From Coniferiporia sulphurascens (Eukaryota > Basidiomycota > Agaricomycetes > Hymenochaetales > Hymenochaetaceae), in assembly GCA_002794785.1 (NCBI GenBank), contig NBBA01000008.1, forward strand, positions 1,860,001 through 1,924,000: a stretch of DNA of 64,000 nt, in the 5' to 3' direction. Position 1 is the first letter of the stretch, and every line of letters starts with the position of its first letter. The notes beneath the pieces are model-generated. The model was not told the origin of the DNA. It made no database searches and worked only from the letters and a program-made list of their open reading frames with translations. The position numbers and the translations under genes were made by a program. This document shows positions 53,540-64,000 of the stretch, piece by piece.

Positions 53540-54990
53540 AGCCCATGAGGGTCGTACACCCTTGTACTAGTTTTACTGAGCGCTCGGATGAGCCAAGCGA
53601 TGAGGAGGAGCATTTGATTACACATAGTCTGGCAGTGGGATCGGACGGTTACGAGTTCGAGAGGCTCATTGGGTGAGGCAACACGCGCGACATCCATCCG
53701 AGTCTTGCCCGGCGCTTCCAGGTGGAGAACAACAGGAAGGAAACGGTCAATCACTGTGCGATCAAGGTAGTGAAGCGGAGGTTGAGGGAGGCGGGGCTTC
53801 TAAAGGAGATACTATTGGAGGAGACGATGTGTGATACCTTCAACCGATATATCGTCATGGTGAGACCCTTTAAATTGCTCACTTTTTTATTTCACTCATT
53901 ACCCGCGTACAGGAGTCCATTTAAGGCGGTACATTGGCCAGTGCGAGCAGGCGAGCGGGTCATCCCTGGAGCCGACACATATGGGGTGTATTACAACTGA
54001 GCTGTTCCTCAAGGACCAAGGGATCGTACGCCGCGATGTCAAGCCGGAAAATGTCCTCACTGCGCGTTCGCGGGACTTCGGCTATGCGGTTGACTTTACG
54101 ACACGATACGATCAGGTAGCACGCGGGGCATGCGGCACGCCAGGTTACAAAGCGGACGCCTTCTCGTTTGGGTGCACCATCTATTTCTGTTTTGCGGCGG
54201 GGTCCGTTAAAGGGGCTTGGTTATGGTGAGTGCGAGCGCAGGATGTTGACGCAGGCCGTTGTTCTTCCGGATTCCAAACGCTTTGTCTCGAGGGTAAGTA
54301 ACCCCAGTCACCCTTACGAACACACATTACCAAATCCTGTCGTCAACCGTCGGAGAAGAATGCATCCTTAAGCTTGACGCTGGGGGATGCGATTGGTATG
54401 GCGTATCTTGAGGGGATGCGAGTTACCTCTCTTTCTGATACCCAAGAACTTACCTACCTCGGCGTGCCTCCCGCAAAAATTGGGATAGAGTTAAGAAGGG
54501 CGATTACGACCTTCCACGCAAGTTTACTACTTCAGGAAAATGATTCCTTCGACTCGTACCCGAGTGGCAGAGGGATCTTGAGATGCTTCACTTCAGAGCA
54601 GGTGCGTCTCTGTGTGTGTTACTCACTGACGTTGACAACCTTCGTACGGAGTGTGAGTTAGGACTAGCTAACGTTCCAGAACTGCCGCTCACGACGTCTA
54701 CTGTGATGCTCATCACCGGTCCGCCTGCCGAGGCCACTGAGCAATCTTGGTTATCGACGTGGGACGATACACGAGAGAGAACTCAAGATATTGCAACTGC
54801 CGATTTGTATGAGGATGCGATACGACTGTACATCTCAGACTACTGTGTACTGCATACACTGGACAGTACCATTCGCAAATCTAATACTAGGTTACTATGG
54901 GTCTATATTCGAAAGTGCTCACGGTTCTCCCTTGGCTAACAGTACTGGCATCGAGGACGGTTTAATCATAGAGGAAGTCCCCGACTTTCG
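53540..54990 (+). pseudogene. Kinase copy C, heavily decayed
   Basis: Third paralogue, plus strand. Recognisable: VVHPCTSFTERSDEP, HLITHSLAVG, DGYEFERLIG then a TGA, LARRFQVENNRKETVN, CAIKVVKR, NRYIVM, then DQGIVRRDVKPENVL (HRD changed to RRD), RDFGYAVDFTTRYDQ, GACGTPGY and DAFSFGCTIYF. About 20 residues after the invariant Lys are deleted, and the APE segment is lost. The intron missing from copy B is still visible here (CGAGGGTAAGTAACC). Several frame changes follow. It clearly cannot encode a kinase. Confidence 0.8.
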
Positions 54991-55490
54991 TTAAACTCCG
55001 TCCCTCAGCTTGTCAATGAACTGTGCATTCAAGGCATTTTCATCGAAAGACGCATTGAGAGCAGAGCCATCGTCGTTGAGGGGGAGCGCAGCAATGACTC
55101 GCTTGGCATGGGTGCCATTCTTATTCACTGTGTCCTTGATTGCCGGGGTCTCAGCATCAGCATTAAGTTGAAGAACCATGTTCCTAAACCACTTCTTCGT
55201 TTTCGCATCTTGATACTTCTCGGCCCAGTCAATGCGGATTCCAGTCTTTTTGTCATCTCTGCGATCCTTGGGCCACAAGCGGGAGCCATTGATAGCCGAC
55301 CCAACGTTTTTGGACACTTCTTTGAAGAGATTCTAAATTCAAGCCGCAAAACGTTGATATTAGAAAAAAAGTTAGTTCCTGACAGTGCACTGCTCACCTC
55401 CTTGAGCTTCGGTGTCAACGTTTTACGTAAGAACGTCGCTGCGACTTTAGTCGCAGCAACGAATTGGATTTTCAGCGACATCTTCTGCAA
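54991..55490 (-). CDS. Small two-exon gene of unknown function
   Basis: Exons 55398-55490 and 54991-55332 join through a GT-AG intron of 65 bases without changing frame (TPKLKE/NLFKEVSKNVG), giving 144 residues from the first ATG, or 141 from the second (MSLKIQFVAATKVAATF). The protein is basic at the N-terminus, with WPKDRRDDKK, IDWAEKYQDAKTKKWF and a C-terminus FIDKLRDGV. No signal peptide or membrane segment is clear. I do not recognise the family. The clean intron and frame support a real gene; its stop codon touches the end of kinase C remains. Confidence 0.6.
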
Positions 55491-56086
55491 GGAATATTAG
55501 TGGTATCAAAACCAAAGCAGACACTCCAGCTTACCAGGAACGTTAGGACAGGTAGTTTGATGTTATTTACTAGAGGTGGTTGAGATTGAGGAAGCAGAAA
55601 AGTTGGTTGAAGACCGTCTGCTACATGAACTGATGAATTTATACTCTGTCAGACACTTAATGTGGCGGGTGCTCTCTAGTACAACGCCATCCGTAGACAA
55701 CGCCACTTGTGAACAACACCACTTATGGGGCAACGCCACAGATAGGACAACGCCACTTTGTTAACATATACCAAACGCCACTTTTTCAGCATATACCAAA
55801 CGTTATGCCACAGCTGAAATCTGTATTAATTGCTGATAATTTTGCCGATAATAATTTCGGATGGATCTAGTGTTGTTGGGCGGAACTGAGTAGTTTCTCT
55901 ACTATGATTTGGCTGACATCAGTACTAGTTCATGTAAATCGCACCTATAGTGAATCTGTCTTCTCACTGCTTCTTTTGTCGTGCTTAAGCTTGATCGCCT
56001 TTGTAACGGATATTCGGCCCGCGCCACATATTACGTAATAGTCCATTTAAGTACCGCCAGCGGTCAACGTCTACTCTGAACACCCC
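55491..56086. other. Intergenic with a degenerate tandem repeat
   Basis: No gene supported. Between about 55681 and 55810 the phrase ACAACGCCACTT (or ACAACGCCAT, CAACGCCACA, AAACGCCACTTT) recurs about seven times with 8-20 bases between copies, followed by CATATACCAAACG twice. Confidence 0.6.
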
Positions 56087-57971
56087 ATGTCATTGCAGCG
56101 TTGGTCCAAATCCTTCGTTACTTCAGCCTCTATGTTATGGAAGCGCCAGCAACCCTCTCGATCCCACGTTACGCAATCGTACTTGCAGGAGAGAGAAAAA
56201 TTGTTCCAATATACGCGAGGGCGTTGGTTGTATAACGAACGTGAACGTCAGTGCACTGTGCCCCCCTGCTTCTGAGATTGAATATACTCATTTATAGAGT
56301 GCCTTTGCGTGCTCGCGCACAAATATAGAGAATAAGGTTCGTTACACCAGCTTCGATCCCGAGGAGCTCGCGCGAGTTGCATGCAAAGCCATGGGTGCCG
56401 AGTCCTGCACCCTGTTTGAAAAGCTTGAGGAAGGCAAGTCTCCATACTTCATCGCAATCAAATGAATGAGGCAAAAGACCGGTCTTTCAGGATCTTATAA
56501 TAAGGCATTCCGCTTGACGTTAGATGACTCGTCAAAGTTATTGCACGCCTGCCCTGCCCTTGGCGGGTCCGTCTTATCTTGTAACTGCAAGCGAAGTCGC
56601 GACTCTCGAATTTGCTCGAGAAGTACTCAAAACTTCTGGTTCCAAAAGTCATAACATGGAGTGGCGCGAAGCGAGGCCATGCAAATCGGGTCGGTGTCGA
56701 CTACATCATCATGGAAGAAATCCAGGAGTACGTCTGGGCGAGCGCTGGACACAATTTGACAAGCCACAGGAAGTTCTGCCGATTTTTACAGATATATTGG
56801 ACGTGGAAGCCAAGTTTGAATCTCTTCGTTTCTCTCAAATTGGAAGCCTCTACTTCAAAGAAGACGTCAGCGAAGACCTTCAATCCCTTCCTCTTTTATC
56901 GGGTAATACGGATGCCACCATCCAGCAGCTATCGGAGAGGTATCGTATCGGGCCATTAATTGATTACCAGTGGTGGCGAGGAGAACGAGCCCAACTGGCT
57001 TTAGACCGCGGTCCCTGTAGGAGGATTTTGTTGGTGCCAGTAATCAGGCCTTTGACTAACTCAGTTTCTTTTCAGGGACTGATGCGACCTCGTTTTTTAT
57101 TGCTGCAGCCGAGAATGAACAGAAGCTTCTTGATCGGCGCGACTCTACTTCGTCTCTGTACCGTCGGAAGCCCACACACGACAAGGCTATCCATTCGAAG
57201 CTTTTGGAGATGTACAAAGAGGCTATTCCGCTTTTAATGCCCCCCTCTGATAGTGAGGTGTGCGCACCCACCTTGTGGCACCCAGATCTCAGTCTCGGAA
57301 ACTTGTTTGTGTCCGAGTCTGGTCCCGCGAATTTGCAAGGTATCATCGACTGGCAGCATGCAGCTATTTTACCTTATTTTAGTTATGCTTCCATACCTCC
57401 TGCCCTTGTCTACAAAGGCGGCAAGATAGACATGGATGGTCCGCTCCCCGGGCCCCTTCCTTCCAACATCGATGAGCTGAGTGTCGAGGAACAAAAGGAG
57501 TATCGGCTGCAACTTCGAATGGCTAATCGCCACAAATTGTATCAGGCCAAAGTCTCGAGCAATCCGCGTCGAGTAGCCGCCTCCCGTCTCCCGCATGTAG
57601 ACGAGCTCATGATGCTTCCTACTTTCGTTACACGTGCATGGGCGGATGGCGTGCTTGACTTACGAGAAACACTCATGAAATTGCGTAAGAAATGGGCTAT
57701 TGTCGCCCCGCCTGGCACACCGTGTCCAATCGTATTCTCTGCGGAGGAGATCGCGGAGCACGAGGAACAGATGGAAAGTTTCCGGTGTTACGAGGCTGCC
57801 GTCGACATTATTTATTCAACGCTTCAGTGCGAAGGGGACGGATGGGTCGCTCATGAGAACTATGAAACTGTTAAAGGGTTAATTGACGATCTCGAAGCAA
57901 CATGGGATGAGAAAATAACGGGCACGCCTTTCCCATTCAAAGATGGAGAACATTCCTATTTTCTATCGTAG
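56087..57971 (+). CDS. AIM9-like phosphotransferase (APH fold), with apparent frameshifts
   Basis: Exons 56087-56246, 56329-56433, 56491-57016 and 57076-57971. The N-terminus (MSLQRWSKSFVTSASMLWKR) looks like a mitochondrial presequence. Family features: YTRGRWLYNERE, RYTSFDPEELARVA, LAGPSYLVTASEVATLEF, LVPKVITWSG, VDYIIMEEIQ, and the catalytic LWHPDLSLGNLFV with IIDWQHA. This is the altered-inheritance-of-mitochondria 9 type of APH/kinase-like protein. The frame breaks at four points, each one base in a homopolymer run (near 56535, 56561, 56628 and 56727); with one base restored or removed at each, the total is a multiple of three (562 codons). Either sequencing error or a pseudogene. The donor at 56434 is GC. 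Confidence 0.75.
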
Positions 57972-59689
57972 TAAGACCTCATGTTTTGTTCGTTGTGACA
58001 TCTACAGTCATACTTCCTGCACGGTATCCTTTTCCTAATGTATGACTCCTAATGTATGCTTGGGTTTCCACTAAGTTGTTAGACAGGAAATCCCTATAAG
58101 ACGTGTATATACGATTTAATTTAGAACTTTTTCCATATACAAAATAGTGGAATTTTCCCCATTCTTGGTGATTTCGTTCCATTTTACGGACTTAAACTTT
58201 ATTATACTGTATCATGAAGTCAAGTTTTCCTCCTGCATAACCCTTTGTATTGTATAGATGGACCCTTCCGACGACCTCTATACCATACGAGAAGTTTGAC
58301 TGTGCAGGATCCACGAAGCGTGTTGAGTTGTGAGCTTCAAGTTGGTGCCGGCTCAGCCATTCGAAGATAGAGATTTTTTCGTAGTACCTTACAGTCTGTA
58401 CGCCAGTGCGTGCCCGAGCTCTCGCGCGCGATTATTTACTGGTTACCTACGATAAACTCGGATACGACTCGGAAATGAATTCGCCAGCGCCGCGACTTGC
58501 TGAATTTTTAACAAAGTGCAAGAATCTATGTCTGACAGTAATCGTCAACTCTACTAATAAGACGACATCAGATATGTATTTGATTTGTCGTACAACTCAA
58601 TCATCGGTGCACAACATCCACTACATCACGGCCCAGGAAGTAACTCCATGTAATAGGCGGCAGACTCATTAAACGTTCGCGATAATGAAGCACTTGAGGG
58701 ACCCCGTATTCCGGCTTTGCACCGACTCCGGCATCCCTATCTTCTATCCCTTTTTGTTCCTAACGTAATCTCCTAGTAATACTCTTACTATGTCTACTTA
58801 CCTCATTCCTTACATTCCGTTCTTTCCTTGTCTGCTCACTTACATTTTTGGCGGGGCACTCGTTGTTACTAGGAACGGCAGCGAGCTCTCTCCGGAACGT
58901 GTCACGTTCGTCCGAGTCATGACTCATGACTCCATGACTCAATTCGTCGCGATAATCAAGCATACACTGGGTGAGGGCGGATGCATGCGATAAGGGACTC
59001 GACGCCGTAGGGTAGGCGTCTTTCATCCAACCAGTCGCGAAGCTCCCCCCCCCCCCTTTTTTGATGACCTGGACCCCTAGACGCAGCAAAAACTTTAAAA
59101 AATATCAACGTATTCAAGTTGTTTTCTCATCTGATGACTGACATATCCTAAGGAGTATAACTGGGAGCTCCAATACCAGTATCAGAACTCCGATTTTATG
59201 GATTGATCCGCGGATCCGCAGATCATCGCCTCAGGCTCATATATAGCCTGCAATTAGAGTCCGCTCGGTTGCAATATCTTGCGTGATTTTCCCCGCCAGA
59301 CTTGTGATCGTGATCCCTTGAGATACTGTATGAAATTTTTTGATAGCGGTCCTGTTCGGCTGTCTCTGCCTCAACTCGGGATCTCAATCTGAGGTCGTGA
59401 GTCGGAGATACTCAGATGCAATATTAATGACGAACACCTCTCCTAGCACTAGCACCTTTCGTCATAACGAACTTACTGTAAGGCCCAATCTCATTCTGTA
59501 AATTAAGACTAGACGTTTTCCCTTTGCCAGTGCTTTGCTTTGCTTTGCTTTTGGGAGAAGTCGTCTCGATGTACTGTGAGATGGTCTTCTTAATTAGGAT
59601 CCAGTACTACCATTAATATTGACGAGAAGCGCCCTATTATCACGGATGATTGATGTGATAAAGCACCGTGACGGCCATTACTGTACGCA
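57972..59689. other. Intergenic with one short dispersed repeat
   Basis: No gene supported. It has a copy of the short dispersed repeat at about 58420-58510, a C10 run at 59047, a TTTGC repeat near 59530 and AT-rich stretches. Confidence 0.5.
58420..58510. mobile_element. Short dispersed repeat, copy 3
   Basis: Contains GCGCGATTATTTACTGGTTA, then CTCGGATACG, then GCGCCGCGACTTGCTGAAT, the same block order as 17776-17956. Confidence 0.5.
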
Positions 59690-59699
59690 GATCGCACGA

Positions 59700-60165
59700 C
59701 AATGATATCGGTTGAAAGTATCACACAACGCCTCTTCCAACTGCACCGCCTTTAGAAACGACCCCGCCTCCCTCAACTTCTTCAATATCCTCACTTCGTT
59801 CTTCGTTATCGTTATCTCCTTACACGACCGACACTCCAACGCTTCGCCACCAGTAACCGCACAGTAGTTGACTGTCTTTTTCCCGTTGTTCTCCGCCTGG
59901 GAGCGCAAGGAAAGATAGACGTCGAGCCGCACGTGTTGCCTCGTCCACGAGCCTCTCGAACTCGTAACCGTCCAATCACGTCAGACTGTGTGAAACTAGA
60001 CATGCTCCTCCTCCGAGTCGCCGCTCCGAGTCGGAGCCGGCTCGTCCGCGCGCTCCGGCGAACTGGTGCACCGCAAGGGTGTACGACCCCGGCAGGCTCG
60101 ACTCGGACAGACCGCTGGGGAGACGACTGGGGGTACCGTGACAGGGAAGACGACGTCGCAGACAT
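59700..60165 (-). pseudogene. Kinase copy D: exon 1 only
   Basis: Minus-strand copy of kinase exon 1 from MSATSSS (60165) to CDTFNRY near 59700, where homology ends at the exon 1 boundary region; no later exon follows. Frames change several times (for example around the GRGNTC loop at about 59940), and small insertions lengthen the Ser/Arg-rich N-terminus. The upstream 250 bases, including the TATATAA box and the GAGTCCGGACTC palindrome, are conserved with kinase A. A promoter plus truncated first exon. Confidence 0.8.
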
Positions 60166-61258
60166 TAATATTATCAGATTGGATTGTTATTGGTTTGCAA
60201 AAAGCGGATATGTACTGTATGTGGGGGGGAGGTTCAAAGTAAGAAGTAAGAAGTAAGAAGTAAGAAGTAGGAAGTAGGTGGGGTATGTACTATGTAGCGG
60301 GGAGGCGGGGAGGCGGAATTTATATAAGAAATATTAATGGGAGCATGTCATGTTTCATGGGCGGACGCTGGTCAGAGACGATATGATTCTTGTTGAGTCC
60401 GGAGTCCGGACTCCCTTACTTGTCGACTCGGGCTTGCGGTACAGTACAGTACATAGGAACTTCGGGCCACGCCAGTCGCCGTGTCGATAATCAACGGAAA
60501 TGCAATGTACACTCTTCTATTTCGTCTGCCCCGTTTCTCCGAGGTCGTACGTAGTCCATTAAAATTGTCAGCCACTGCTCGACCAATAAATTGATAATTG
60601 ATGAGAGTGGCCGGTTACGTCACGTGGGATTTAAACTAATTGTGTCTCCGTCCGGCGTCCGAGGAATTTGAATTCGGTTGGGGGCTTGCCACTCCCCAAG
60701 TCGAGGCTCCGAGTCTTCGAGTTGCTGAGCCACTCGAAACGCCGAAAAAAAAGGATAAAAATATAAAAGACATGTACAGTTCCGCACCGTGACCCAGGCT
60801 GGCAATCTCAAGCTTTAAGCTTTAACCGTCGATTCGTCGATTCGTCTACGAAATCCTTACACTCAGGCTGTACATGTACACTGTACACTGTACAGCGGAA
60901 AACAAACGATGGCGATTCCACTGCAAAACCAAAACCAAAACCAAAAAATCAAACAATATTAGTGCAAGAAGAACGAAATAAATAGAAAATAGGTTCGAAA
61001 ATTCGAGATTAATATTATTGGGGCGTGCTCCGTCTAGATCTAGCCGCGAAGAACAGTGAACAGTAAACAAAAACAGATACGTACATACATACACACACAC
61101 ACACACACGTATTCACAAAACCAACACTCTACACCGATCCTTCGTCGACGTCGAAGAACGAAGAACGAAAACGCTTCCCACTACCAACCCAACCCAACCC
61201 AACACTTCTTCTGCTCCAAACTGCAACTGCACGTGCCGTGCCAGCGGTTCGGATTAGA
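60166..61258. other. Upstream of kinase D and intergenic
   Basis: Holds a GTAAGAA repeat at 60237-60280, the TATATAA box near 60320, the 12-bp palindrome at 60402-60413, AACCAAA repeats at 60924-60948 and an (AC)n tract at 61087-61109. No gene supported. Confidence 0.6.
60402..60413. promoter_or_regulatory. Palindrome upstream of kinase D
   Basis: GAGTCCGGACTC as at 32396-32407, here preceded by a partial second copy (GAGTCCG). Confidence 0.4.
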
Positions 61259-63183
61259 TTACAAGTGGAGGACAGCCTTGGAGTCGGCACTGGCGGGGGG
61301 TATAGGCAGGTGGACGGCTCCGGCCATGATGGCGAGCTTGTCGGGCGTGTATGGCGGGTAGCGCACGCTGAGGTGCGGCTCGGCTCTGTGTGCGCACGTC
61401 GAGTCAGAACGGACAAGTCGCAAGAACAAGAATAGAACAGCAGGAGGAAGACGTAGGACGGAAGACGTACTCGGCTGGCACGTCCATGGACGCGCGGTGG
61501 TGCGTGAACTCGTCGAAGCCGTACTTCATGACCTGGTAGCCGTACCCGGACTCGCCGACGCCTGTGAAGGGGAGCTCGTTGGCTGTGTATCCCAGTGGAA
61601 ATTCGTTAGCGCACTACTCCCGGGATGAGATAAAAGCTATAAGACGTAAGACGCACAGGAGAGCTGGTCGAACGTGTCGTTGAAGATGAGCGAGCCGCTG
61701 AGCGTCTCGTCGACAACTAGTCGACAGGGTTAGCAGAAACCCTTCGGAAGGAAAGCTTGAGAGGGAGACGAACGTCGTTGCTTCAGCACGGCGTCGTTGG
61801 TGAACGCGTAGAACGCGAGCGGGTGGTCGCGCTCGTTGATGAAGTCGATCGCCTCTTCGAGGTCCTCCACGGGTACGATCGGCAGAACCGGACCGAAGAT
61901 CTCCCTGCGAAGCACGAAGCACGAATCACGAAATTCAAGAATCAGCGACTGTATGGAAGAAGGAACGGCTGGAAAGAAAACGTATTGCGCACTCTTGCAT
62001 AAGCGCGTCATCGGCCTTGACGTCAGCAACGACCGTCGGCACGAGCTTGAGGCGCGCCTCGTCGACGTCGCCGCCGAGGACGACCGCGCCCTTGGACTGC
62101 GCCAGCAGCGCGCGCACGCGCTTGAGGTGCGCTGCGTTCACGACGCGGCCGTACGAGTCGGACGCGAGGGCGCCGTCGGGGTAGCGCTCGGCGAAGGCCT
62201 CGCGGAAGGCGGCGACGAGCGCGGGCTGTGCGGAGCGTGGGATAAGGACGTAGTCCGGTGCGACGCATGTTTGGCCCGCGTTTGCGGACTTGCCGTGCAG
62301 GATGCGCCGCGCGGCGAGGCGCAGGTCGCTGCGCGGGTCGACGAGTGCGGGGGACTTGCCGCCGAGCTCGAGGGAGACGGGCGTGAGGTGGCGTGCGGCC
62401 GCTGCAGCCACTAGACGCCCACGCGGCCGTTGCCCGTGTAGAAGACTGCCAAAAGGAAGTGAGTAGACTGTTACATGACTTGAGATGGAACGTACCATGT
62501 GCCCAGCGCAGCTCGAGGAGCTTCGTCGTCTCCGGAATGGCACCGTTGACGACGGCGTATGCGCGCGGGTCGAGGTAGCGGGGGAGGAGTTGTGCGACGA
62601 GGTTCGAGAAGGCGGGGACGAGCTCGGAAGGCTTGATAACAGCCGGGCAGCCGGCCGAGATGGCAGCATAGAGCGGCTGGAACGAGAGGATCAAGGGGTA
62701 GTTCCACGGTCTGTGCACATCAGTTAGCACGAAGCCTATAATAGACCTAAGAATGGACGAACGAAATGGCAAGGACCGGCCCTTTCGGGTTCTTGTACAC
62801 CGTCGGCGCCCATCCGCTATGGCGCTCGGGAAGGCCGGCGAGGCGCTCTGGGGCCGACCATTCCTCAAGGTGTTCGGCGCAGAGGAGGCAACGCTCGACG
62901 ATGCTTCCGAGCTCGAAGGCGAGGAACTCGAGGCGGGGCTTGCCGAGATCGGCGTAGATGGCGTCGGAGAGCGCGTCTGCGTTGTCCTGGCAGAGACGGG
63001 CGAGCTGGAGGAGCTGGGTGCGGCGGTATTCGAGGGGCCGACAGACGCCCGCTTTGAAGGTCGAGCGGAGGGTCGCGTGGATCTAGAAGGCTATTAGTGC
63101 TGAGAAGGAAGGGGGCGGGATGAGGCTAGGCTAACCTGCTCGATGGCCTCGATGGAGGTGTAGACAAGGTCGTTGGTAGCCAT
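61259..63183 (-). CDS. Aldehyde dehydrogenase, class 3 / fatty aldehyde type
   Basis: Eight exons from ATG at 63183: 63136-63183, 62763-63082, 62496-62710, 62445-61993, 61904-61774, 61716-61657, 61582-61471, 61385-61259. Sum is 1466 bases, one short of 489 codons; the single missing base lies in exon 4 near 62416-62420, where [10 protein letters not shown] must continue as [10 protein letters not shown]. Motifs: [45 protein letters not shown] (Glu), [12 protein letters not shown] (catalytic Cys), [24 protein letters not shown]. It oxidises aldehydes with NAD(P), likely long-chain or aromatic ones; class 3 members are often membrane-linked, and the short C-terminal tail here has no clear anchor. 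One indel in a G run is the only damage. Confidence 0.88.
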
Positions 63184-64000
63184 ATTGTACTAGTGCGGAT
63201 AGAAGGGGTGCGTTCGAGTACTGAAATGAGGGACGGGACGGAAGAGCCTTTATAGAGGACGTTCATTGCTGAGAAGGGGACTGAACTTCTCAGGCGTGGA
63301 TTGGACCCTGCGTCAGCTGGGTTCCCGGCAATCGTGGCGCTAGAAGGAATTAATTGCGGGGTAGCAGACATACCGGATCCCGTGCTCGGTCTCTCCTGAT
63401 CCCCCCGCGGCCACTGCAAGTAGGTCCAATCAAATCACCCTCGGTACACGTATCGTCGGCAACGTAACCAGCTGTGTTGCGCGCCTTACGGAGCGCCCGA
63501 ATGTTGATTGGGTGGCGCAATCCCTCTTTTGCTCTCACCCAATATTCCTCGATTACTCTCAAAACGGGTCTAGTAAAACGTGTGTCTCTGTATACAAATT
63601 TCGCGTCGCCCATCCATCCGCCAATCTACAACCTGACCTCACTGCCCATGGTACGTACGTTCAAAACAGGAATCCCCGTCGCATTTCGTGGTCGACAATT
63701 ACAGCAAGCGCCGAGCTACATGAAGTTATGAACGCAAGTCGAGTCGGGTCTGCCGCTCACTCCGAGAGTGCTCACGTGTCCATGGTCCGATCATAATCAC
63801 GATCGCCTACTAGACGCTCGGAAACTCGCAAAGACATACTGTACATTCTGAACGCAAACAAATTCGGTCGTCTCGTTGCTCACCGATCGCCGATCATCCC
63901 AGGCAAGTAAACTTCAGGCTCAAGCCTTCCCTGCTCATCGCATTCGGTGGCATCCCCGGCCCGCCATGCATGTTACTCCTGAAAGAAAGTCCGTTTCACT
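63184..64000. other. Intergenic, right edge
   Basis: Upstream of the aldehyde dehydrogenase gene. Short ORFs on both strands (63350-63613 minus, 63474-63731 plus) show no recognisable family. Confidence 0.45.

Noticed and set aside
59700..60165. Kinase D as a short functional gene
   Set aside because: Only exon 1 is present, frames shift, and all catalytic motifs after the invariant Lys are missing.
1..64000. CRISPR arrays, rRNA, tRNA genes, bacterial operons
   Set aside because: No regular spacer arrays, no rRNA-like stretches and no convincing tRNA cloverleaf were found; introns and gene families are fungal.

Overview
The window is a piece of filamentous basidiomycete (Agaricomycete, probably Polyporales-like) genome. 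The evidence is short GT-AG introns of about 50-70 bases, typical Agaricomycete gene families (DUF6533-type membrane protein, NRPS-like A-T-R reductase, Myb/SANT-like protein, AIM9-like phosphotransferase) and dense LTR retrotransposons. Host genes have GC-rich codons; the copia elements are AT-rich and stand out at once.

Layout. 1-341: 5' end of a GH38 alpha-mannosidase running off the left edge. 878-4640 and 15215-18310: two diverged direct copies of a segment carrying a DUF6533-like membrane-protein gene (first copy broken, second mostly readable). 4869-10465: two long palindromic elements, each an ORF present head-to-head in two inverted arms with LTR-like sequence outside; a solo copia LTR interrupts the second. 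10917-11913: fragment of an SMP (lipid-transfer) domain gene abutting another LTR-like sequence. 12600-14096: five-exon Myb/SANT-like gene. 19704-20772: membrane-anchored methyltransferase-like gene. 22384-26529: fifteen-exon A-T-R reductase (minus strand). 26530-29270: no gene I can support. 29270-60420: a region of segmental duplication built on one Ser/Thr kinase gene, present as A (intact, minus), B (plus, catalytic residues changed, split by an LTR retrotransposon), C (decayed) and D (exon 1 only). This region also holds three Ty1/copia elements of one family (one with an intact polyprotein and identical LTRs, one with two stops, one old and CpG-depleted), two solo LTRs, a VAC8 fragment, a small two-exon gene of unknown function and an AIM9-like gene. 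61259-63183: eight-exon class-3-type aldehyde dehydrogenase (minus). The right edge is intergenic.

The genes do not form one obvious pathway. The clearest biology is the interplay of mobile elements with duplicated genes: because segments exist in several copies, empty insertion sites can be read from paralogues inside the same window. The copia family has unusual LTR ends (TATTAA...TTAAGA), makes 5-bp target duplications, and has a primer-binding site matching the anticodon loop of initiator tRNA-Met rather than a tRNA 3' end. Several conserved host reading frames (aldehyde dehydrogenase, AIM9-like) are broken only by single-base changes in homopolymer runs, so sequencing error must be considered before calling them pseudogenes.
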